From the NCBI RefSeq assembly GCF_000620805.1, contig NZ_KK211187.1, positions 715,957 to 779,956 on the forward strand: DNA of 64,000 nt. Direction: 5' to 3'. The notes beneath the pieces were generated by a model. It did no database searches. It saw only the letters and a list, made by a program, of their open reading frames with translations, and had not been told where the DNA came from. Positions 58,306-64,000 of this stretch are shown here, piece by piece (position 1 is the first letter of the stretch; the number at the start of each line of letters is the position of its first letter). Source of the stretch: Exiguobacterium undae DSM 14481. Lineage in GTDB: Bacteria; Bacillota; Bacilli; Exiguobacteriales; Exiguobacteriaceae. The translations under genes were made by a program, and so were the position numbers.

Positions 58306-58554
58306 ATGACGTGTGAAATATGCGGAAAAGAAACGAATAACCAAGTCAGTTATTTGGAACTGAACACGTGGGAATTCAATTCGTTGAAGACAGAAGAAAA
58401 AGACTTTTATCCGATTTGTTACAGCTGTTTTGACAAGCATACGAACGAGTTCATCGATCAGGAAATGGATCTTGAATTAAGAAAAAAACGTTCGCAGATG
58501 GTAAATAAAGAAGTCGAGGCAGAAATCGAAGCTATTCTTGAAGTTGAAAATTAA
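58306..58554 (+). CDS. Small CxxC zinc-type protein, 82 aa
   Basis: Two cysteine pairs (CEICGK and CYSC, about residues 3-6 and 42-45) suggest one zinc ribbon, followed by an acidic helical tail. No family recognised. It lies 18 nt after the desaturase with AAGGGAG before the ATG, so cotranscription is likely; a redox or accessory role for the desaturase is only a guess. Confidence 0.7.
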   Translation: MTCEICGKETNNQVSYLELNTWEFNSLKTEEKDFYPICYSCFDKHTNEFIDQEMDLELRKKRSQMVNKEVEAEIEAILEVEN

Positions 58555-58607
58555 GTGCTCAATTAGATTCCGATATATGTTGGAATCGTCAGACTGAAGA
58601 CAAAATA

Positions 58608-58641
58608 GTGGTTTTTCTCTTAATCGAGAAGAGCCACTTTT
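58608..58641 (+). terminator. Terminator of the desaturase unit
   Basis: AGTGG and TCTCTT pair with AAGAG and CCACT around an AATCG loop, followed by TTTTTG. Confidence 0.65.
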
Positions 58642-58775
58642 TGCTCGTTCTTTGAAGTATTATTTTATATTTAGTCCAAATAAAATAAAGAGGGAAAATA
58701 AATTTGATACCCTCAAAATATCTTCAACATTCATAAATGAACTATTTTTAACAAAAAAATTCTGTACAAACTTAT

Positions 58776-58961
58776 TCATTTACGTTTTTCTTCATATTTA
58801 TTTTCAATAACGTAAAACAAAAAAAGTGTTATAAGGATAACGAATGAAGTTGTGCTATGCTCCATTAATTCAAAGTACGGTAGTGTTAAAGACAGAAGTA
58901 TCAGTGACGTCGCTACTAATCGAACGATAACAAGTTTTTTATTATATTTGTTATTATCCAA
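58776..58961 (-). CDS. Small AT-rich membrane protein, 61 aa
   Basis: TTG start with AAAGGAGG spaced 7 nt upstream; a longer in-frame ATG at 59027 lacks a ribosome site. Two transmembrane helices (about residues 8-28 and 35-53) and a charged end NKYEEKRK. Markedly more AT-rich than its neighbours, suggesting recent acquisition. No family recognised. 58642-58775 is AT-rich with nothing recognised. Confidence 0.55.
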   Translation of the reverse strand: MDNNKYNKKLVIVRLVATSLILLSLTLPYFELMEHSTTSFVILITLFLFYVIENKYEEKRK

Positions 58962-59058
58962 ATTACTTCCTCCTTTTTCAAATTTAACATTAACATTATT
59001 TCCTATATGATAAAACCTATTGCACATTAATCACGAGGTTTCTTAATCCAACGTTGAA

Positions 59059-59135
59059 GCGTCTCATGTGGTTTCCTCAAACAAGATCTGACAGCGCAGG
59101 CTTGCGCTTTTTCCTGTAGGAGTCGCGTGAAACGC
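59059..59135. repeat. Folded intergenic repeat, copy 2 (short form)
   Basis: Outer stem GCGTCTCATGTGG (59059-59071) pairs, with wobbles, to CGCGTGAAACGC (59124-59135). Inside are TTTCCTC, TGACAG, a hairpin GCGCA-GGCT-TGCGC (59094-59107), then TTTTTCCTGTAGGAGTCGCG. The shared skeleton with the copy at 2223-2366 is clear, while the stem sequences differ and keep pairing. The larger second arm of copy 1 is missing here. Confidence 0.65.
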
Positions 59136-59152
59136 GTGATAACAGGTGCATA

Positions 59153-59234
59153 GAAAAACATTCATCGCTCGACTTCTAAGGGAGAAGGAAGCAACGCTTC
59201 CGCCCTAGAAAAGCGAGCGAATGAATGTTTTTTC
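59153..59234. repeat. 82-nt imperfect inverted repeat
   Basis: AAAAACATTCAT-CGCTCG-TTCTAAGGG-GGAAGC pairs in turn with GCTTCC, CCCTAGAA, CGAGCG and ATGAATGTTTTTT around an AAC loop. The A and T tracts at the ends make it look like a very long bidirectional terminator or a small mobile hairpin. It directly follows repeat copy 2. Confidence 0.65.
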
Positions 59235-59242
59235 GTAGACCT

Positions 59243-59277
59243 AAAAAAACGAGACCCGACTAAACGTCGAATCCCGT
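59243..59277 (-). terminator. Terminator of the 59308-59628 gene
   Basis: On the minus strand CGGGATTCGAC pairs with GTCGGGTCTCG (some G-U), then TTTTTT. Confidence 0.65.
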
Positions 59278-59307
59278 AGTATCAAAATGGAATTATCCTC
59301 CTTGAAA

Positions 59308-59628
59308 TCAATCCTCGATAAACGTAACGAGGTAATGATGAGCAGAATAGAGCGGAGCACGCGTGACGAAGAACTCGGGTAAGTCGACATCGATATCGAG
59401 TTCACGTAAAGTTTGCGGATCGAGACACTCCTGGACGAGACGTTTGATATCGCTGAGTAATTCATCGTGCAAATTCGCTTCCGCTGCGAAGGAACGTTTG
59501 GCTTCATCTTTTAACAATAAGACGACTGGAGGAAGACCGCGTAGTAAGTCGACCTGAAGTGGTTGTTCGTTGCGTTGAAAAAAGTCGTTTAAGCAACTGA
59601 CGACCTTCATCGAATGTTCTTCTTTCAT
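59308..59628 (-). CDS. Hypothetical protein, 106 aa
   Basis: A soluble alpha/beta-looking protein (MKEEHSMKVVSCLNDFF start; ends LYSAHHYLVTFIED). No motif recognised. ATG 59628 is used because GGGGG lies about 9 nt upstream; TTG 59643 would be an unsupported extension. Own terminator. Confidence 0.65.
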   Translation of the reverse strand: MKEEHSMKVVSCLNDFFQRNEQPLQVDLLRGLPPVVLLLKDEAKRSFAAEANLHDELLSDIKRLVQECLDPQTLRELDIDVDLPEFFVTRAPLYSAHHYLVTFIED

Positions 59629-59761
59629 CGGTCGGACCCCCAACTTTCTTTAAGTAGCTGTTACTATCAAGCTATTCCCTAAAGTCAGATAGGATATGCA
59701 GACAAACTGGAATCGGTGCATTAACGGATTCAATAACCGGGTACAGAAAGAGGTAGGGGGG

Positions 59762-60100
59762 ATGAATATGCTGTTTCGTTATTTATTTTTGGGTATGGAC
59801 CCCGCGATCGACGAGATTCAACTACGGATCATTTATTTTACGGAATTGATTTTCTTTATCGGTCTGTATCAGATTACGAGTCGTTTTTCACGTCAAAGCA
59901 TGATTCTCGGAACGGTCCTCGGCATCACGGGTCTGATTGCGCTCCTACCGGGAGCCATCTATATTCTGCGGTATAACCCGGAAGATGCGGTCATCGACAT
60001 TACGTTCCTGTTGATTTACTTACTGGAGCCGCTTGCGATTTTAGCATTTCTCGTCGCCTTGTTTCGACGGTTGTATCAAAAACGCCATCCCAATCATTGA
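59762..60100 (+). CDS. Small membrane protein, 112 aa
   Basis: Three transmembrane helices (about 18-37, 44-66 and 80-104) and a basic tail RRLYQKRHPNH. No family recognised. Start ATG 59762 (or 59768) follows AGAGGTAGGGGGG. Followed by a terminator. Confidence 0.65.
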   Translation: MNMLFRYLFLGMDPAIDEIQLRIIYFTELIFFIGLYQITSRFSRQSMILGTVLGITGLIALLPGAIYILRYNPEDAVIDITFLLIYLLEPLAILAFLVALFRRLYQKRHPNH

Positions 60101-60101
60101 A

Positions 60102-60148
60102 GAAGTCCGGACAAACGTTGTCGTAACACGTTTGATCGGACTTTTTCG
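60102..60148 (+). terminator. Terminator of the 59762-60100 gene
   Basis: AAGTCCG and CAAACGT pair with ACGTTTG and CGGACTT, then TTT. Confidence 0.75.
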
Positions 60149-60191
60149 TCTGTCTGAAAAAAATAAATAAAATATATTTTAGCAAAAAGGA

Positions 60192-60240
60192 TTGATGTGT
60201 AACCGGTTACACAATATGATACATATTGTAAGCGTTATCA
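60192..60240 (+). promoter_or_regulatory. rbs promoter with two cre/LacI-type operators
   Basis: TTGATG (60192-60197), a 17-nt spacer, TATGAT (60215-60220). The spacer holds the perfect palindrome TGTAACCGGTTACA (60198-60211). A second site, TGTAAGCGTTATCA (60227-60240), lies at the start of transcription. Both fit the cre consensus TGNAANCGNWNNCA; one may be RbsR's own operator and the other CcpA's. Confidence 0.8.
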
Positions 60241-60259
60241 AAAGAAAGAGGTGGCGAAC

Positions 60260-61240
60260 ATGTCGACCATCCGGGAAGTAGCGAAAGTGGCAAATGTCTC
60301 CGTTGCGACCGTCTCACGTGTCATGAATGAGAAGGGATATGTCAGCGAAAAAGCAAGAACAGCAGTCCTGCAAGCGATTAAGCAGCTCGATTACCGACCG
60401 AACCGGGTCGCCCGGTCGTTGTTCCAAAAACGATCTGGTCTGATTGGTTTGATTGTCCCGGACATCACCAATCCTTTTTTCCCGCAACTCGCACGGGCTG
60501 TGGAAGATATGGCACATCAGCACGGATTTCAGGTGATTTTGTGTAACACGGATGAACAGTTTCAGAAAGAACAAGAATATATTCAGTCACTCGAAGCGAT
60601 GCACATCGACGGGCTGATCATCACGACGAACTATTCGAACAACCCGAACTATGAAGGAATCGAAGTGCCGATCGTTGCCCTCGACCGTGTTTTGCAAGGT
60701 GCAATCCCGACGGTCACGTCGAACGGTTACGACGGCGGTAAAAAAGCGGCACAGTTCTTACTCGATCACGGAGCAACCGAACTTGTCGTCATCAGCGGTC
60801 CGTCGAAATTGCCGACAATCAAAAAACGCCGGGATGGATTTGAGGAAGTTGCCGGGAAACACCTCGTCGCAAGTATCGAGTCGCCGTTTCATTTCCAAGG
60901 CGCACTCGGGGCGGCGAACTACTTATTTGACCATTACGACTGTAACGGAATTTTTGCGGCAAACGATGTCATCGCCGCAGCGACGATTCAGGTCGCAGCT
61001 GAGCGGGGAATCGCGATTCCAGACCAGCTACAGATCATCGGCTATGACGGAATTGAACTCGGGCAGATGATTTCACCACCACTTACGACAATTGCCCAGC
61101 CGATTTATCAGATGGGCGAACTGGCAGCAAAGTTATTGATTCAACGAATTGAAGGAAAAGAGATTGCGGCCGTCCATCATGAATTGATGGTCGAAGTCAT
61201 CGAACGAGAAACGACGAAGCGGAAGGGTGAACAGTCATGA
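60260..61240 (+). CDS. rbsR: Ribose operon repressor RbsR (LacI family)
   Basis: 326 aa. The N-terminal helix-turn-helix (STIREVAKVANVSVATVSRVMN) and hinge (RPNRVARSL) are followed by a ribose-binding-protein-like sensor domain. ATG 60260 follows AGAGGTGG. It leads the rbs operon and would bind the palindrome in its own promoter. Confidence 0.92.
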   Translation: MSTIREVAKVANVSVATVSRVMNEKGYVSEKARTAVLQAIKQLDYRPNRVARSLFQKRSGLIGLIVPDITNPFFPQLARAVEDMAHQHGFQVILCNTDEQFQKEQEYIQSLEAMHIDGLIITTNYSNNPNYEGIEVPIVALDRVLQGAIPTVTSNGYDGGKKAAQFLLDHGATELVVISGPSKLPTIKKRRDGFEEVAGKHLVASIESPFHFQGALGAANYLFDHYDCNGIFAANDVIAAATIQVAAERGIAIPDQLQIIGYDGIELGQMISPPLTTIAQPIYQMGELAAKLLIQRIEGKEIAAVHHELMVEVIERETTKRKGEQS

Positions 61241-62115
61241 AACAAATCAGTGTAGTCGGAAGTATCTCGATGGACTTGGTCGTTGAAAGCGATCGTCGTC
61301 CGTCAGCAGGGGAAACGGTCATCGGATCCGCCTTCCATACGGTACCGGGAGGCAAAGGGGCCAACCAAGCGGTCGCGATTGCCCGACTTGGCGGCAACGT
61401 CGAAATGGTCGGCTGTGTCGGCGATGATGCAAACGGCGTTGCGATCCGGCAGAACTTTGAAACGGAACAAGTCGGGACGACGCATCTGCAGACGATCGCG
61501 AACGAACGGACGGGGACGGCGCACATTACGCTGGCGGAAGGCGATAATTCAATCGTCGTCGTCCAGTCGGCGAACTTGGCGGTCGTTTATGACGAGGCAC
61601 AGCTCGACAGCCTGCTCGGTCAGACGGACATGATTTTATTACAGCTCGAAATTCCACTGGAAACGGTCAAACAGGTGGCGCGTTACGGCAAGACACACGG
61701 TATTCCTGTCGTCTTGAATCCGGCGCCAGCCATCGTTCTTGACGACGAGCTGCTGGACGACGTGACGTATCTGACACCAAACGAACATGAATGCGGCTTG
61801 ATTTTTGGACAACAGCAGTCACTTGAACATTGGTTAAGCCAGTATCCGAATAAATTGATCGTGACAGAAGGCAGTCGCGGCGCCCGTTTCTATGACGGGG
61901 ATGCCATCGTGACGGTGCCGGCAATCAAGACGGACGTCATCGATACGACGGGTGCCGGTGATACATTCAACGGGGCACTTGCGGTCAGCTTGACGGAAGG
62001 AACGTCATTGACAGAAGCGATCCGCTTTGCCAACAAGGCAGCCGGCATGTCCGTCCGCGCCCTCGGGGCACAAGGCGGAATGCCGACACGGGAACAGATG
62101 GAGGTTGAAGCATGA
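61237..62115 (+). CDS. rbsK: Ribokinase
   Basis: 292 aa of the PfkB family: [15 protein letters not shown] near the N-terminus and the ATP/catalytic motif [15 protein letters not shown]. Phosphorylates ribose to ribose-5-phosphate. The start overlaps the end of rbsR (ATGA). Confidence 0.96.
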   Translation: MKQISVVGSISMDLVVESDRRPSAGETVIGSAFHTVPGGKGANQAVAIARLGGNVEMVGCVGDDANGVAIRQNFETEQVGTTHLQTIANERTGTAHITLAEGDNSIVVVQSANLAVVYDEAQLDSLLGQTDMILLQLEIPLETVKQVARYGKTHGIPVVLNPAPAIVLDDELLDDVTYLTPNEHECGLIFGQQQSLEHWLSQYPNKLIVTEGSRGARFYDGDAIVTVPAIKTDVIDTTGAGDTFNGALAVSLTEGTSLTEAIRFANKAAGMSVRALGAQGGMPTREQMEVEA

Positions 62116-62501
62116 AACGACACGGGATTTTAAACAGTCACATCAGTAAGGTCTTAACGGATCTTGGTCATACGGACATGGTCGTCATCGCCGACTGCGG
62201 TCTGCCGATTCCGGCAGGCGTAGAGCGGATCGACTTGGCACTTGAGCTCGGAACACCGTCGTTCGCGGATGTTGTCCGTGTCGTCGCCGACGATATGGCG
62301 ATTGAACAGGTGACGCTCGCAACAGAAATCAACGACACGAACGTCAAGGCACTTGAGGTCGTCAACCAACTCGACGTCCCGCAAGACTTCGTCTCGCACG
62401 AAGCATTCAAGGAACTGACGAAGCAGGCGAAAGTCATCATCCGGACGGGTGAAGCGACACCGTATGCGAACGTCATCTTACACGCCGGCGTCATTTTTTA
62501 A
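62112..62501 (+). CDS. rbsD: D-ribose pyranase
   Basis: 129 aa. [22 protein letters not shown] with the catalytic His, and a C-terminal [18 protein letters not shown]. Interconverts ribose pyranose forms so that RbsK gets its substrate. Overlaps rbsK by 4 nt. Confidence 0.97.
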   Translation: MKRHGILNSHISKVLTDLGHTDMVVIADCGLPIPAGVERIDLALELGTPSFADVVRVVADDMAIEQVTLATEINDTNVKALEVVNQLDVPQDFVSHEAFKELTKQAKVIIRTGEATPYANVILHAGVIF

Positions 62502-62513
62502 GGGGGAAGCACG

Positions 62514-63992
62514 ATGCAAATTGAGATGACAGGTATCAAAAAAGCGTTTGGTCCCGTTCCCGTCTTGAAGGGTGTCGACTTTACACTGGCGACCGGTGAG
62601 ATTCATGCCTTGATGGGTGAAAACGGAGCCGGAAAATCGACCTTGATGAAGATTCTGACCGGTGTCCATAAAGCCGATGAAGGAACGATTCAAATTGACG
62701 GCGTGGAACAACAGTATAAAAATCCGAAGCTGGCGGAAGAAGCGGGAATCGCTTTTATCCACCAGGAGCTGAACATCTTGCCGGACTTAACGGTCACGGA
62801 AAATCTGTTTCTCGGACGGGAACTGAAATCCCGCTTCGGCATTCTTAAGCAAGCGGAGATGAAACGGCTCGCTGAACGTGAACTGGCGGAATTGAACGTC
62901 TTCATGGACGTCAATCAGCTCGCCCGGACGTTATCGGTCGGACAACAGCAGATGATTGAAATCGCGAAAGCGTTAATGACGGACGCGAAGGTCATCATCA
63001 TGGATGAACCGACGGCCGCTTTGACGGAACGTGAAATCCGCGCCTTGTTCAGTGTCGCGACGGCACTGCGGGCACAGGGTGTCTCGATCGTCTACATCTC
63101 GCACCGGATGGAAGAAATTTTTGAATTGTGCGACCGGATCACCGTCTTACGCGATGGTGTCTCGGTCTCGACCCACCGGATTGCCGAGACCTCATTTGAA
63201 CAGATTGTCCGCGAAATGGTCGGACGTGAGATGGGCGAACGGTATCCGGAGCGGCAGGTCACGCTTGGTCAGACGGTCCTCGAAGTCACCGGGGCAACCG
63301 GCAAACGGTTTGAAGATGTCTCGTTTTCCGTCCGGGCCGGTGAAATCGTCGGCTTTTCCGGCTTGATGGGCGCCGGGCGGACAGAAGTCATGCGTGGCTT
63401 GTTCGGAGTCGATCGGCTGAAAGCAGGGACGATCAGCTTAAACGGCAACGTCATCAAAATCAAATCGCCACACGATGCGATCAAACAGGGACTTGGCTTC
63501 TTGACGGAAGATCGAAAAGGTGAAGGCTTGTTCCTCGACTTTTCACTCCGGGAAAACATCTCCTTGCCGACAATCCGGTCGTTATCGAAGTCCGGTGTCA
63601 TCTCCGATCAATCGGAGCGGCAGTTCGCCGAAGGCTATCTCAAGTCGTTATCTGTCCGACACAGTTCGATGGATCAACCGGCGAAGTCGTTGTCCGGCGG
63701 GAACCAGCAAAAGGTGGTCCTCGCGAAATGGCTCGGAACGAAACCGGATGTCTTGATTCTCGACGAACCGACACGCGGTGTCGACGTCGGGGCGAAAAAA
63801 GAAATTTATACGATCATGAATGAACTCGCCGCATCGGGTGTCGCGATCATCATGATCAGTTCCGACCTCCCGGAAATTCTCGGGATGAGTGACCGTGTCT
63901 ATGTGATGCGGGAAGGACAGATGAGCGGCATGCTCAACCAACAAGAGGCCACGCAAGAAAGTATCATGACGCTTGCGACAGGAGGACAATGA
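62514..63992 (+). CDS. rbsA: Ribose ABC transporter ATP-binding protein
   Basis: 492 aa, two ABC modules: Walker A GENGAGKS, signature LSVGQQQM, Walker [12 protein letters not shown] in the first; a degenerate Walker A (GLMGAGRT) with LSGGNQQK and [13 protein letters not shown] in the second, as usual for RbsA. GGGGGAAG precedes the ATG. Confidence 0.97.
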   Translation: MQIEMTGIKKAFGPVPVLKGVDFTLATGEIHALMGENGAGKSTLMKILTGVHKADEGTIQIDGVEQQYKNPKLAEEAGIAFIHQELNILPDLTVTENLFLGRELKSRFGILKQAEMKRLAERELAELNVFMDVNQLARTLSVGQQQMIEIAKALMTDAKVIIMDEPTAALTEREIRALFSVATALRAQGVSIVYISHRMEEIFELCDRITVLRDGVSVSTHRIAETSFEQIVREMVGREMGERYPERQVTLGQTVLEVTGATGKRFEDVSFSVRAGEIVGFSGLMGAGRTEVMRGLFGVDRLKAGTISLNGNVIKIKSPHDAIKQGLGFLTEDRKGEGLFLDFSLRENISLPTIRSLSKSGVISDQSERQFAEGYLKSLSVRHSSMDQPAKSLSGGNQQKVVLAKWLGTKPDVLILDEPTRGVDVGAKKEIYTIMNELAASGVAIIMISSDLPEILGMSDRVYVMREGQMSGMLNQQEATQESIMTLATGGQ

Positions 63993-63993
63993 C

Positions 63994-64000
63994 ATGGAAT
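63994..64000 (+). CDS. rbsC: Start of the next gene, probably rbsC (cut by window edge)
   Basis: ATG 63994 lies 8 nt after GGAGG (63981-63985), 1 nt past the rbsA stop. Only two codons (ATG GAA) are visible. By operon order the ribose permease rbsC is expected. Confidence 0.55.

Overview
The window is about 64 kb of chromosome from a low-to-mid GC Gram-positive bacterium of the order Bacillales. Protein sequences and gene order (secA-prfB, a YitT gene, cccB, ftsEX, ctpB, minJ, uvrBA, a yvlB-like gene, hprK-lgt-ppaX, trxB-rapZ-glmR-whiA, clpP, sigL, cggR-gap-pgk-tpiA-gpmI-eno) closely follow Bacillus subtilis, with departures that fit Exiguobacterium. The genus is an inference from memory of that lineage. 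There is no prophage, no complete insertion sequence and no CRISPR array; this is mostly core genome with a few unusual insertions.

Layout. 1-4.9 kb: hypothetical and acetyltransferase genes, a folded intergenic repeat (2223-2366), then a T-box leader (specifier apparently UGG, Trp) before an orphan peptide-binding lipoprotein. 5.0-18.2 kb: motility block with a chemoreceptor, main flagellin hag, flaG-fliD-fliS-fliT and a small acidic ORF on the plus strand. On the minus strand lie a GGDEF protein and an operon of ylqG-like, flhB C-domain-like, second fliS-like, second flagellin, yaaR-like and DUF2225 genes, followed by comK. Sigma-D type promoters precede the chemoreceptor, hag, flaG and (with a weak -35) the minus-strand operon. 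18.4-31.3 kb: cold shock protein, hpf, secA, prfB, cccB, ftsEX with an M23 hydrolase, ctpB and minJ. 31.4-47.3 kb: uvrBA with a LexA box, hprK-lgt-ppaX, kapB, a TPR protein, trxB, rapZ-glmR-whiA. 47.4-57.1 kb: clpP with a CtsR box, tRNA-Arg(CCG), sigL, and the cggR-led glycolytic cluster with a CggR-type operator. 57.1-60.1 kb: a soluble acyl-ACP desaturase behind a FapR-like box, an AT-rich stretch with a second copy of the folded repeat and an 82-nt hairpin, and small hypotheticals. 60.2-64 kb: the ribose operon rbsRKDA, entering rbsC.

Most striking observation: hag carries a 370-nt group I intron (7614-7983) seven bases before what would otherwise be an ordinary C-terminal exon. The loop of the intron's P1 helix contains a second, diverged in-frame copy of the last 14 flagellin codons plus a stop. 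Unspliced and spliced mRNAs should therefore both encode 381-residue flagellins differing at only two residues, and ribosomes on unspliced RNA should stop before entering the ribozyme core.

Other points of note: a pair of structured repeats whose arms differ in sequence but keep pairing, a T-box whose specifier and antiterminator bulge both fit tRNA-Trp, a release factor 2 gene without the usual programmed frameshift, possible CsrA-type sites in the hag leader, and a FapR-type box overlapping the desaturase promoter.
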